From Acidicapsa acidisoli (GTDB lineage Bacteria; Acidobacteriota; Terriglobia; Terriglobales; Acidobacteriaceae), in assembly GCF_025685625.1 (NCBI RefSeq), contig NZ_JAGSYI010000005.1, positions 248,001 through 312,000 on the forward strand: a stretch of 64,000 bases of DNA. The letters are read 5' to 3'. This document shows positions 1-8,969 of the stretch, in pieces. A model generated the notes under the pieces. That model was not told where the DNA came from, made no database searches, and saw nothing but the letters and a program-made list of their open reading frames with translations. Position numbers and translations under genes: made by a program. Position 1 is the first letter of the stretch, and each line of letters opens with the position of its first letter.

Positions 1-2135
1 GTCATCCAGATCGGCAGCGCGGCCCTGGCTCCTGTCTCTTTCTCTCCCAGCGACTCGCGGCTGTCAAAGCCAACCCAGACCCCGCAAGTGACGGAAGGAG
101 AAAAGCCCAGAAACCATGCGTCCGTGTAGTCGCTCGTCGTACCTGTCTTGCCTCCAAGAGGGTGCTTGAGCTGCGCTGCGGCCGCTCCCGTTCCCGACCG
201 CGTCACCTCGCGCAAGAGTCGCATCATCGTGCGCGCGGTTTGCTGGCTGGTCACCTCGGTCACCGAGGGAGCCTGTTCCCACAGCGTAATCCCGTCCGCA
301 TTTGAAACCTTCTTGAGCAATCGCGGCGTCACCCGGACGCCGTCGTTCGGGAACACGGCATACGAAGCAACCTGCTCCTGAAGCGTGATCTCGACCGCGC
401 CCAACGCCACGGGCAGATATGCCGGGATATTCGAAGTCACTCCAAAGCGATGCGCCGTGTCGATGACCTTGTGGATGCCCACGCGCGCCGCCAGCTTGAG
501 TGCCGGAATATTCCGCGACTCGGCGAAAGCGTTCAGCACCGTCATCGCGCCCTTGTAGTCGCCCTCGTAGTTGTGCGGCGTGTAGCTGCCGAAGCTGACT
601 GGTCCGTCGACGATGATGTCTTCCGGTTTGACGCCGTCCTCAATCGCCGTCGTGTACACATAAGGCTTGAAGCTCGACCCCGTCTGCCGCTCCGATTGCG
701 TCGCACGATTGAACTGCGAAACCGCGTAATCGCGCCCTCCAACCATCGCCAGCACATCACCCGAGGTATTGTCGATGGCCATCAGCGAGCCTTCGGCCCC
801 TGAATCCTGCTCCAGCGTCGCCTTGTGCGCCGTCCCTTCCATGCCCGGCGCAAGCTGCACATAAATCACATCCCCCGGCTTGACCAGATCGTCTCCGTGC
901 GCCTGGCCTGTCCACTTCCAGTCCTCCGGAGTCATCACAATCGGCATATTCCCAACCCGCGCGCGAATCTCCAGCGGCAACACGGAAGTCACCAGCGCAT
1001 GCACGTAATCCCCATCCTTAACCTTCATCACCCAGTCTGGATGCCTATAGCTCTCGGTATCGATTCCCTGCGTAATCAGGTTCTGCTTCACGCCTTTCCA
1101 TCCGCGTCGGCGCTCGTAGGTTGCTACTCCGTCCTCCACGGCATGATTCGCCACCTGCTGCAGGTCGACATCGAGCGTAGTCTCAACCCGCAAACCGGCT
1201 TCGTGGACTTCCTCCGCGCCAAACTGCTTCTCCAGTTCGCGCCGCACCTCCTCCACAAACCACGGAGCCACCGACATCTCAGGCTGCGCGATGTGCAGCC
1301 CCAAAGGCGCCGAGCGCGCGGCATCCGCCTGCTGCTTCGTGATGACCCGGTCGTTCTCCATCTCGGTCAGCACCAGGTTTCTGCGCCGCAGCGCCTTTTC
1401 CGGATTGAGCAGCGGCGAATAGGCCACCGGCCCCTTCGGCAACCCGGCCAGGAGCGCAGCTTCCGTCAAATTCAGTTCGCTGGCATGTTTGGAAAAATAG
1501 AATTCAGAAGCAGCTTCGAAGCCGTACATCCCGTGGCCCAGGTAAATCTGGTTTCCGTAAAGCGTGAAGATCTGTTCCTTGGTAAAGGAGCGCTCGATCT
1601 GGATAGCCAGATACGCCTCCTGCACCTTGCGCGCCGTCGTCCGCTCGGCGGAGAGGAAGAGATTGCGCGCAAGTTGCATCGTCAACGTCGAAGCGCCCTG
1701 AGCGCGACCATGCGAAACAATATCGTGCCAGAGAGCCCCGCCGACGCGAAAGACATTGATGCCCCAGTGCGACGCGAAGTTCTTGTCCTCAATGGAGATA
1801 ACCGCCTGGCGCAAAACCGGTGAAAAATCCTCGTAATTGACGATGATGCGGCGCTCCAGCGCAAATGAGCCAAACGGCCGGCCCTTCTGATCATAGAGTT
1901 CCGTGGTTGTCGAGGGCCGGTAGCGCTCAAGATCGTGAATCTGCGGCAGGTCGACCGAGTAAACCAGAGTCAGCCCGGCCAGCGAACCGGCAATTGCGGC
2001 AAGCGAAAAAAGCACCGCGAAGGTCCATCGCCCAGTCAGCTTGCGCCGCTGCTGTTCCGGGGCCTTTTCCGACCGCAATCGCGGCGGCCGGAAGCCGCCC
2101 TTGGCCGGTAACTGCTGTGGGGAGGTGGAAGCCAA
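1..2135 (-). CDS. Class A penicillin-binding protein (PBP1A-like), 3' end cut by window edge
   Basis: Bifunctional peptidoglycan synthase: N-terminal membrane anchor, glycosyltransferase (GT51) and transpeptidase domains, acting in the periplasm. Translating the minus strand gives a single open frame with a short cytoplasmic tail, one membrane segment, the GT51 signatures EDKNFASHWG and GASTLTMQLARN, and the transpeptidase motifs SSFK (catalytic Ser), SRN and KTGT. The frame has no ATG; the best start is TTG at 2135, preceded by GAGG about 9 bases upstream. The C-terminus lies left of position 1, so the gene is partial here. It is followed upstream by an S41-like gene on the same strand but separated by a terminator. 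The family is certain; the start is inferred. Confidence 0.9.
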   Translation of the reverse strand, partial: MASTSPQQLPAKGGFRPPRLRSEKAPEQQRRKLTGRWTFAVLFSLAAIAGSLAGLTLVYSVDLPQIHDLERYRPSTTTELYDQKGRPFGSFALERRIIVNYEDFSPVLRQAVISIEDKNFASHWGINVFRVGGALWHDIVSHGRAQGASTLTMQLARNLFLSAERTTARKVQEAYLAIQIERSFTKEQIFTLYGNQIYLGHGMYGFEAASEFYFSKHASELNLTEAALLAGLPKGPVAYSPLLNPEKALRRRNLVLTEMENDRVITKQQADAARSAPLGLHIAQPEMSVAPWFVEEVRRELEKQFGAEEVHEAGLRVETTLDVDLQQVANHAVEDGVATYERRRGWKGVKQNLITQGIDTESYRHPDWVMKVKDGDYVHALVTSVLPLEIRARVGNMPIVMTPEDWKWTGQAHGDDLVKPGDVIYVQLAPGMEGTAHKATLEQDSGAEGSLMAIDNTSGDVLAMVGGRDYAVSQFNRATQSERQTGSSFKPYVYTTAIEDGVKPEDIIVDGPVSFGSYTPHNYEGDYKGAMTVLNAFAESRNIPALKLAARVGIHKVIDTAHRFGVTSNIPAYLPVALGAVEITLQEQVASYAVFPNDGVRVTPRLLKKVSNADGITLWEQAPSVTEVTSQQTARTMMRLLREVTRSGTGAAAAQLKHPLGGKTGTTSDYTDAWFLGFSPSVTCGVWVGFDSRESLGEKETGARAALPIWM

Positions 2136-2231
2136 AATCAGATGCCTCAGCCCGAGCCTACCACGCGGCAGAATATCTGGGTGTGAGCTTTTGACCGAGG
2201 GTACCAGTCCTTACAAGCCGGAAAAAGATTA

Positions 2232-2256
2232 GGGCGGCAGGAAAACCCTGCCGCCC
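2232..2256 (-). terminator. Intrinsic terminator after the S41-like gene
   Basis: A 10-bp perfect GC stem (2232-2241 with 2247-2256) closes a 5-base loop. On the minus strand it is followed by a short T-run (AATCTTTTTC). It lies about 30 bp past the stop of the S41-like gene and before the PBP start, so it probably separates the two transcripts. Confidence 0.8.
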
Positions 2257-2283
2257 CTAACCCTGCTTTCGTTCCAGATTAAG

Positions 2284-3483
2284 CTACGCGGCCTTGGCCT
2301 TCAGCAGCTCCAGCGCCTTATCCAGCGGAGCATCGGTCTTCGGCTGCGTGCCGGTTTCGTCCTCTTCCGCTTCCTGCTCCGGAGTCAGTCCGACCACAAC
2401 ACCAGGGGTCACGGCGTCTTCCAAAAATTTCTTGCCGCCTGGGCTGGAATACGTCGCCACCGTCAGAATCACCGCGGCGCCGTCAGGCAGTTCGATTGTC
2501 TTCTGCACAGAACCCTCGCCGAATGTGCGCTCGCCAACCAGATCAGCGCGCTTATCGTCCGCCAGCGCAGCAGCAGCCAGCTCAGCCGCGCCTGCCGTCC
2601 CGCGATTGACCAGCACCGCCAAAGGCGCATCGGTCACAAATTTGGATGGGTCCGCGCTAAAAGTTTGCGTCGGATACTTCTGTCCGCTCACCGTCGCCAG
2701 CGTGCCCTGCTTCAGGAAGAGGTTCGCCAGCCGCTCGCCCTGAGCTTCGTCGCCATCGCTCACGTCCCGCAGGTCCAACAGCACCTTCTTATTGCCGTTC
2801 TTCGCCATCGACTTCAGATGCGCGGCGATCTCGTCCACCCGCGCCGGCGTGAGCACCACCGGCTTCAGATACAGAATGCTCGCATTTTCATACTGCTGCT
2901 CGCCCAGCGCCGGAACAGAGACGATCGAGCGCGTCAGCGTGACCTTGTCTGGGTGATCCTGTTTATGCGGACGAATAAGCGAGAGCGTCACTTCCGAACC
3001 CGGCTTGCCTTCCAGCATCACCTTGATCATCGCCAGCGACATCTCCAGCGTGGACTTGCCTTCAATGGACTCGATCGCGTCGCCATCCGTAAAGTGCTCC
3101 TTCTCCGCCGGCGAGCCAGGCAAAACACTGACAACGACGGCGTAACCGAAGCGTTTTGAGACGGTTATGCCAATCTGCCCGTCCGCGCCAATGGGGTGGT
3201 CCTTGTAAATCTTGTATTCCGTCGGGGTCAGGTAGCTCGAGTCGGCGTCCAGCGTCTCCAGGAGGCCATGCAGCGCGCCCGACGTCACATCCGTCATGTT
3301 GGGCTCGGTCACATACTCGGCCTGGATATGTTTCAACACCTGCTGATACACGTTGATCTGCTTGTAAGCGCCATCGTCACTGGAGCCGGCGCGCACAGCC
3401 CGCAGGCCAAACTCTCCGGCGATGAGGGCCACGAGCAGACCCAGTGAAAGCACAAAGACAGAACGCTGAAAGAAACGGTTCAT
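2284..3483 (-). CDS. S41 C-terminal-processing-peptidase-like protein with lost catalytic dyad
   Basis: About 399 aa: an N-terminal membrane anchor (MNRFFQRS then a hydrophobic run), a PDZ domain (around residues 100-190) and an S41 tail-specific protease core. I chose ATG at 3483, with a GGGGTGG ribosome site, over an upstream in-frame start that would add 52 unlikely residues. CtpA/Prc enzymes use a Ser-Lys dyad spaced by 25 residues, in SASASE and TFGKG. Here the matching segments are TAGAAE and TFGEG, with Gly and Glu at exactly those two positions. The rest of the fold (RADLVGE, GSVQKTIELPDG) is well kept. It is therefore probably not a protease of the usual mechanism and may act as a PDZ scaffold. 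The loss is visible in the DNA; the function is unknown. Confidence 0.85.
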   Translation of the reverse strand: MNRFFQRSVFVLSLGLLVALIAGEFGLRAVRAGSSDDGAYKQINVYQQVLKHIQAEYVTEPNMTDVTSGALHGLLETLDADSSYLTPTEYKIYKDHPIGADGQIGITVSKRFGYAVVVSVLPGSPAEKEHFTDGDAIESIEGKSTLEMSLAMIKVMLEGKPGSEVTLSLIRPHKQDHPDKVTLTRSIVSVPALGEQQYENASILYLKPVVLTPARVDEIAAHLKSMAKNGNKKVLLDLRDVSDGDEAQGERLANLFLKQGTLATVSGQKYPTQTFSADPSKFVTDAPLAVLVNRGTAGAAELAAAALADDKRADLVGERTFGEGSVQKTIELPDGAAVILTVATYSSPGGKKFLEDAVTPGVVVGLTPEQEAEEDETGTQPKTDAPLDKALELLKAKAA

Positions 3484-3722
3484 TGCCACCCCGAAACTGG
3501 ACTCCGCGCCGCAAAGGCAGGGGAAATCCACACTACTAATAGACGCATGATACCGCAAACAGTATTCCAAAAGTGACGCGGCGCCATCCTGGCGGGTAAA
3601 TTCTCTTCCCAGATCGGCTTCAGGTCGGCCTCTTGCCATCCTTCAAGACCGAAGCGCGCTGCCGAACTCCGACAGAGGCTTGACTTCCGCATCGCTTGCC
3701 CGGCTCCCTCATCCAATGATCC

Positions 3723-4754
3723 ATGGAAAACAAAGGACTGGCAGTATCGGTTTTGGATCTGGTCGGCATGCGCTCCGGGGAGCCCGTGGGTAACGCCATC
3801 GCCCGCTCCGTCGATCTGGCGCAACACGTAGAGCAGTGGGGATATCGCCGCTTCTGGCTAGCCGAGCATCACTCCATCGCCGGCCTCGCCTGTTCCGCGA
3901 CGCCGGTCCTTATCGGCCAGGTAGCCGGGGCGACCAAGACGATCCGTGTCGGCAGCGGTGGGGTCATGCTGCCCAATCACGCGCCGCTCGTCGTCGCCGA
4001 GCAGTTTGGCACCCTCGACGCCATTTATCCTGGCCGAATCGATCTCGGCCTCGGACGCGCTCCCGGTGGCGATGCGTACACCATGCGCGCCCTGCGCCGA
4101 GACCTGGCCCAGACCGGCGAAGATTTCCCCGCACTTCTGGCCGAACTCCAGACCTACCTCGGCCCCGCCAAACCCGGCCAAGCCGTCAAAGCCATCCCGG
4201 GACAGGGCAGCAATGTCCCGATCACCCTTCTCGGGTCGAGCACCTTCAGCGCACGGCTGGCTGCGATGCAAGGGCTGCCCTTTGCATTCGCGGCCCACTT
4301 CGCTCCCGACCATCTCTACAATGCGGCCCGTATCTATCGCAATGATTTCCGGCCCAGCGCAACGTTGCAAGAGCCGCACCTGATGGTCGCCGTCCCAATC
4401 ATCGCCTCCGAAACCGATGCCGCTGCGCAAAGAATATTTACCTCCGCACAGCAGCGATTCCTCCGGCTGATCCGAAACCAGCCAGTCGAGCTGCTTCCGC
4501 CGGTCGATTCCATGGAGCCGCTCTGGCGCGAATTTGAAAGGGAAGCCGTAGACGCTCGCCTCGCCGAGGCGATTGTCGGGTCGGAGTCGACCGTGCAGGC
4601 CGGACTGGAACGCCTCGTAAGCGAGACAAACGCCGATGAAATCATTGTTGTGACCGACACCTACGAGCATCAGGACCGGCTCGACTCGTACCGGCGCGTC
4701 GCAGCCATCGCAAGCAGGACCAACTCTGGCGCCCGAAGCGCGCCCGTGCGCTGA
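3723..4754 (+). CDS. LLM-class flavin-dependent oxidoreductase (luciferase-like, YhbW type)
   Basis: A 343-aa protein of the bacterial-luciferase-like monooxygenase superfamily, a TIM barrel that uses reduced FMN or F420. Visible family features are the early WLAEHHS segment, the [10 protein letters not shown] strand-loop, the [10 protein letters not shown] loop and a C-terminal barrel half. The length is normal for the YhbW/MsnO8-like subgroup. The start ATG has only a weak ribosome site. It stands alone between a divergent S41-like gene and a convergent tRNA, so the context gives no substrate. Confidence 0.85.
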   Translation: MENKGLAVSVLDLVGMRSGEPVGNAIARSVDLAQHVEQWGYRRFWLAEHHSIAGLACSATPVLIGQVAGATKTIRVGSGGVMLPNHAPLVVAEQFGTLDAIYPGRIDLGLGRAPGGDAYTMRALRRDLAQTGEDFPALLAELQTYLGPAKPGQAVKAIPGQGSNVPITLLGSSTFSARLAAMQGLPFAFAAHFAPDHLYNAARIYRNDFRPSATLQEPHLMVAVPIIASETDAAAQRIFTSAQQRFLRLIRNQPVELLPPVDSMEPLWREFEREAVDARLAEAIVGSESTVQAGLERLVSETNADEIIVVTDTYEHQDRLDSYRRVAAIASRTNSGARSAPVR

Positions 4755-4765
4755 GGAAGGATTTC

Positions 4766-4842
4766 TGGTGGCGGAGGGCGGGATCGAACCGCCGACCTAC
4801 GGGTTATGAATCCGTCGCTCTAACCATCTGAGCTACTCCGCC
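4766..4842 (-). tRNA. tRNA-Met (CAT)
   Basis: The minus strand folds into a full cloverleaf. The acceptor GGCGGAG pairs with CTCCGCC, followed by discriminator A and an encoded CCA (4766-4768). The D-arm has GGTTAGAGC, the anticodon loop is TTCATAA, and the T-loop is TTCGATC. The anticodon CAT could also mark an Ile tRNA with lysidine, but the acceptor resembles elongator Met. One A-C mismatch closes the anticodon loop. Confidence 0.93.
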
Positions 4843-5157
4843 GGGAGGGTACTGCAAGGCAGGGGGGCGCAACGAGGCGCCTATATGATGATACGGACCC
4901 CCGGATTGCAGGTCAAACTTGACCAACCGCGACAACCGCCTAACGGACGCGGCATTGGCACGATCCGGCCAGCCGCAAATCCGGTTTCACTGGGCCGATC
5001 TTCCGTCGGACGACAAATAGTTCATACGTATTAATCAATACCCCCCCTCCTGAGCCGATACCTACCTTATGGGCGAGATTACCTGCCAATAGAACCACAA
5101 AAAAGCCAACATTCCGGCAAATCTCCCGACCGCCCATACGGACCGTGGAGCCATAGA
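4843..5157. other. Intergenic stretch with a short inverted repeat
   Basis: No convincing gene in this 315-bp gap between tRNA-Met and the GGDEF-EAL gene. It holds a perfect small inverted repeat, GGTCAA-AC-TTGACC (4911-4924), which could be an operator, and a C-run near 5042. The promoter of the downstream gene presumably lies here, but I cannot identify it with confidence. Confidence 0.4.
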
Positions 5158-7161
5158 GTGAAAAGCCGCGCCATACGATTTCTTCCCGTCGACTTGCAGG
5201 GCATAGCTTTGATCGCCGCCATGATCGTTCTCCTGGTGCTCGGAGCGGTGAAGCTCAGCAACGTCGTTGCCGCGAATATGTTGCGCGCGGATGCGCAATC
5301 GACCTCCGGCAGTGGGGCCGCTGCGATCGAGCGCAGCACAGATATTCCTGCCCTAATCGCCGGAGCGACGCCGTCCGAAGAGACAAAAAACCTCCTCGAA
5401 GATGCCTCTCAGGATGGCGACATCTATCGCCTCCTCATCTGGAGCAGCTCCGGCCGCGTGGTTTTCGTTTCCGGGCGAAAGAGTCCCGCATCGGAACAGG
5501 CGAACATTCCCGAGGTCCGCAAAGAGAGAGTTGCAGGCGCCGTGGCATCCGGCAAAGCGTATACCGAAGCTTATGCCGGACATCCACCAGCGAGCCCGAC
5601 GTATTTCGCCGATTCCTATATCCCGATCATGCGAAATGGATCTGTCGTCGGCGTGTTCGAGGTGTATCTCGATCAGACCGCCGACAAGGCGCTCTATGAG
5701 CGATCGCTTCTCCTCACGGAAAGCATCATTGCCATTGCGGTCCTGTTTGCAGGCGGGATCCCCGGATTTATGGTCTATCGCATGATGATGGCCCGCCGCG
5801 TGGCTCAGGCAGAGGCATTATTCCTGGCCGAGAACGACAATTTGACGCGCATCCCGAACCGAAAGGGGCTAGAAGAGGCGGCGGCAAGAGCCCTGTCATT
5901 GACCCGCCGCAATAAGACTCATGTCGCGGCCCTGTTCCTTGACCTGGATCGATTTAAAGATATCAATGACAGTTTTGGGCACGCTGCCGGCGATGAAGTG
6001 CTGCGGGCGCTTGCAAAACGTCTGGAGTCTGTCATTCGCAAAGAAGACATGGCGGCTCGGCTGGGAGGGGACGAATTCGTCATTCTGCAAGTGGGCATCG
6101 ATCAGCCCGCCGGAGCCAGCTCTCTCGCGGAGCGACTCAAGAGGATTCTTTCCGAACCGTACGATATCGGCGGTTACGAAGTAGTCTGTGGGGCGAGCAT
6201 CGGAGTTGCGATTGCTCCGACGGATGCCGAAACTTGGGATTCGCTGCTCTCCTGCGCAGACGTCGCTCTCTACAAGGCGAAGGCCGAGGGCCGCAATACC
6301 GTGCGCTTTTTTGAAGCTGGGATGGACGCTGCCTTCCGCGAACGCCGGCGGCTTGAGGCAGACCTGCGGCGCGCTCTGGAAACAAAAGCATTCCGAATGG
6401 AATATCAGCCGCTTGTCAGCTTTCGCGACGGCAACCTTCTTGGGTTTGAGGCCTTGCTACGCTGGCCAGAGGATTGGAAGCCGCAGCCACCAGCCGTATT
6501 TATTCCCGTTGCAGAAGAGTCTGGCCTGATCGTTCCCATCGGCGCCTTGGTGCTGGAGACCGCATGTAGAACGGCTGCCGCGTGGACGAAGCCTTTGAAG
6601 ATAGCGGTGAACCTGTCCCCGGTCCAATTCCGGCACGGAGATATCGTTGCCGTTGTCCAGGAGGCTTTGCATGTCTCTGGACTTGACCCCGCCCGCCTGG
6701 AGTTGGAAGTTACCGAAAGTCTGTGGCTTCAAAACACAGATGTGGTGCTTGACCAGCTTGCGCGGCTTCGTGGAATGGGGATATCGATCGCGCTGGATGA
6801 TTTTGGCACTGGCTATTCAAGTCTGACCTATCTCTGGAAGTTTCCGTTCGACAAGGTCAAGATCGATCGTTCGTTTGTGACTGAGATGGAGATAGACCTG
6901 AAGGCATCTGCCATCGTAAGCACGATTGTGGCGTTGGGCAGGACTCTCGATCTTACCGTCACCGCGGAAGGAGTGGAAACGCAGGCACAGGCGAATGCTC
7001 TCTGCGAGGCGGGTTGCGATCAAGCTCAAGGTTACTTGTTTGGCAGGCCGCTTTCTTTAAAGGCCGCTAACGAACTTGTCAACGCCGATCGGGCATCGAG
7101 CACGGGGCCACCGTGTAGCTGCTTCCCATCACCAATCAACTTCAAACCGACATCAGCCTGA
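5158..7161 (+). CDS. Membrane-bound GGDEF-EAL cyclic-di-GMP enzyme
   Basis: A 667-aa protein starting at GTG. It has a membrane segment near residues 15-40, a periplasmic sensor region (about 45-180), a second membrane segment (about 185-205), then GGDEF (about 225-390) and EAL (about 400-655) domains. The cyclase signature GGDEF is intact and is preceded by RKED five residues upstream, matching the inhibitory I-site RxxD. The phosphodiesterase signatures are also intact: FEALLRW, EVTES, DDFGTG, VKIDRSF and AEGVET. Both activities are thus possible; which dominates is unknown. Its stop overlaps the next ATG (TGATG), suggesting translational coupling to an outer-membrane-like protein. Confidence 0.92.
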   Translation: MKSRAIRFLPVDLQGIALIAAMIVLLVLGAVKLSNVVAANMLRADAQSTSGSGAAAIERSTDIPALIAGATPSEETKNLLEDASQDGDIYRLLIWSSSGRVVFVSGRKSPASEQANIPEVRKERVAGAVASGKAYTEAYAGHPPASPTYFADSYIPIMRNGSVVGVFEVYLDQTADKALYERSLLLTESIIAIAVLFAGGIPGFMVYRMMMARRVAQAEALFLAENDNLTRIPNRKGLEEAAARALSLTRRNKTHVAALFLDLDRFKDINDSFGHAAGDEVLRALAKRLESVIRKEDMAARLGGDEFVILQVGIDQPAGASSLAERLKRILSEPYDIGGYEVVCGASIGVAIAPTDAETWDSLLSCADVALYKAKAEGRNTVRFFEAGMDAAFRERRRLEADLRRALETKAFRMEYQPLVSFRDGNLLGFEALLRWPEDWKPQPPAVFIPVAEESGLIVPIGALVLETACRTAAAWTKPLKIAVNLSPVQFRHGDIVAVVQEALHVSGLDPARLELEVTESLWLQNTDVVLDQLARLRGMGISIALDDFGTGYSSLTYLWKFPFDKVKIDRSFVTEMEIDLKASAIVSTIVALGRTLDLTVTAEGVETQAQANALCEAGCDQAQGYLFGRPLSLKAANELVNADRASSTGPPCSCFPSPINFKPTSA

Positions 7162-8150
7162 TGCATCTCCACAGGAAGCCCGGCCAGGCATGCATTGGGA
7201 AGTCCGCGCAATCTATTACGCGTTTAACGCTCACTTACTCCGCTCGATCGGGAGTTTGCTCGAATCGTGAATGGCTTTATTTCTGTCGATTGCTTATCGT
7301 CCTCTCCCTGTTGGCCGGCGTAGCTCGTGCTCAGGCCGGGCCGCCGTTCCGAACAGACGATCCCGAGACGCCGGGCAGCAAGCAATGGGAGATCAACTTC
7401 GGCTGGCTGGGCGACCGCAATTCCACGGAAGGCTCTTATTCCATTCCGGACTTCGACATCAATTACGGCCTGGGGAACCGTATCCAGCTCAAGTACGAAC
7501 TGCCAATAGCCATTCATGAAGTGTTGGCAAACCCCGGAAATGAAACTGGGGCTCCCCCATCAATCGACATCGATCTCGGAGAGTCGCTGCTGGGCGTAAA
7601 GTGGCGATTCTATGAGCACATACCGGCATCTGTTGCTTCGGACACGGAAGATGAGGAAACACCCGAATCAAATTTCTCATTCTCGACCTATCCCCAGCTC
7701 TCGATTCAATATCCGACGACTCGGACTTCTCAGGATGGCCTGGTTGGTGGACCGCAATTTCTGCTCCCGCTGGAAGCAAACGCGCGCATCGGACCCTTCC
7801 GCGTCGACGGTGAGGCGGGCTATTGGTTCACCGACCGGAGCGTTCCGCAATCATGGATACGTGGCGTGATCGTTGGACGCGAGTTCACCAGGAAGACCGA
7901 AGCATACATCGAACTCTATGACCAACAGGATGCCAATCGCGTCAATGGCCTCGCAAAGAAACGAGAAGCTACTCTCGGCCCTGGTGGGCGCCATTCGCTC
8001 AACAGAAATAACACCGTCCTGCTCTTGTTGATGGCTGGGCGCAGCTTTCAGAAAATAGCGCCTGCAAATGCCCAACCGAACTGGATTGGATACGCCGGCC
8101 TTCAACTGCTTCTGGGACCGAGACAGAGGACTGGCCAGATCGAGAGATAA
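7161..8150 (+). CDS. Predicted outer-membrane beta-barrel/transporter-like protein
   Basis: About 329 aa. An N-terminal hydrophobic segment (CRLLIVLSLLAGVARAQ) ends in a signal-peptidase-like AxA site. It precedes a region with alternating polar and hydrophobic strands and many aromatic residues (FRTDDPETPGSKQWEINF and following), typical of acidobacterial outer-membrane transporter-like proteins of unknown cargo. The only good in-frame ATG overlaps the GGDEF-EAL stop and places about 40 residues ahead of the signal, so the true start may be later at a non-ATG codon. No substrate can be read from the sequence. Linkage to the c-di-GMP gene is by overlap only. Confidence 0.6.
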   Translation: MHLHRKPGQACIGKSAQSITRLTLTYSARSGVCSNREWLYFCRLLIVLSLLAGVARAQAGPPFRTDDPETPGSKQWEINFGWLGDRNSTEGSYSIPDFDINYGLGNRIQLKYELPIAIHEVLANPGNETGAPPSIDIDLGESLLGVKWRFYEHIPASVASDTEDEETPESNFSFSTYPQLSIQYPTTRTSQDGLVGGPQFLLPLEANARIGPFRVDGEAGYWFTDRSVPQSWIRGVIVGREFTRKTEAYIELYDQQDANRVNGLAKKREATLGPGGRHSLNRNNTVLLLLMAGRSFQKIAPANAQPNWIGYAGLQLLLGPRQRTGQIER

Positions 8151-8213
8151 CGACGCAGCGACCGGAAAACTGCCGTCGACTGGGGGATCCACATCCGCCG
8201 TTTAGACTCAAGG

Positions 8214-8969
8214 ATGATGAGTAGAGGAAAAATTCTTGGCGTCATTCCGGCGCGGCTCGCTTCCACCCGATTGCCCCGCAAAGTGCTTCGCGAAATCGCT
8301 GGCAAACCCATGGTGGAGTGGGTCTGGCGCGCCGCAGTCGCCAGCCGCCAGATGGACGAGGTTGTCGTCGCAACCGACTCCGCCGAAGTGGAAGAAGCTT
8401 GCCGGGAACGCGGAATTCCCGTGGCCATGACGTCGCCTGAATGCGCCAGCGGCAGCGACCGTGTCTACGAGGTTTCGCGGCAGATCGCCGCTGAGATCTA
8501 CGTCAACATTCAGGGCGACGAGCCTTTGCTGACTCCGGATCACTTCGCGCCCATGCTGGCTCTCTTTGCACGTACAGAAGTGCAGGTGAGCACTATCTCT
8601 GTTCCCTGCCCTGCGAGTGATTTCGCCAACCCCAACGCGGTGAAGGTCGTAACCGCCGCAGATGGCCGCGCGCTCTACTTTTCCCGCTCCACCATCCCCT
8701 TCGACCGTGACCGGATCGGCTTCACCGGCTATCGCAAGCATCTTGGCCTCTACGCCTACCGGAAAGCGGCGTTGGAGCAATTTGCCGCGCTCGCGCCATC
8801 TCCGCTCGAACAGATCGAGCGCCTTGAACAGTTAAGATTGCTCGAAAACGGCATTTCGATTTATGTAGGACAAGCCGAAGGCGACAGCATCGGTGTCGAC
8901 ACGGAAGACGATCTTCAGCGCGCCAATGAGATCCTGGGTGCAATTCTGCGCGGACGCCAGCAGCCTTAA
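8214..8969 (+). CDS. kdsB: 3-deoxy-manno-octulosonate cytidylyltransferase (CMP-KDO synthetase)
   Basis: A 251-aa cytosolic enzyme that activates KDO with CTP for lipopolysaccharide inner-core synthesis. Signature segments are IPARLASTRLPRKVL near the N-terminus (nucleotide binding), the SGSDRV region, NIQGDEP, and FSRSTIPFDRD. The length is normal for KdsB. Either of two adjacent ATGs (8214, 8217) could start it. It supports a Gram-negative, LPS-bearing host. Its stop overlaps, tail to tail, the stop of the HAD gene on the other strand. Confidence 0.95.
   Translation: MMSRGKILGVIPARLASTRLPRKVLREIAGKPMVEWVWRAAVASRQMDEVVVATDSAEVEEACRERGIPVAMTSPECASGSDRVYEVSRQIAAEIYVNIQGDEPLLTPDHFAPMLALFARTEVQVSTISVPCPASDFANPNAVKVVTAADGRALYFSRSTIPFDRDRIGFTGYRKHLGLYAYRKAALEQFAALAPSPLEQIERLEQLRLLENGISIYVGQAEGDSIGVDTEDDLQRANEILGAILRGRQQP

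Noticed and set aside
825-1823. Long plus-strand open frame (332 codons)
   Set aside because: It is antisense to the penicillin-binding protein, whose motifs are clear on the minus strand; its His/Arg/Leu-rich product has no family features.
3858-4670. 270-codon minus-strand open frame
   Set aside because: Shadow of the luciferase-like gene; no ribosome site and no motif.
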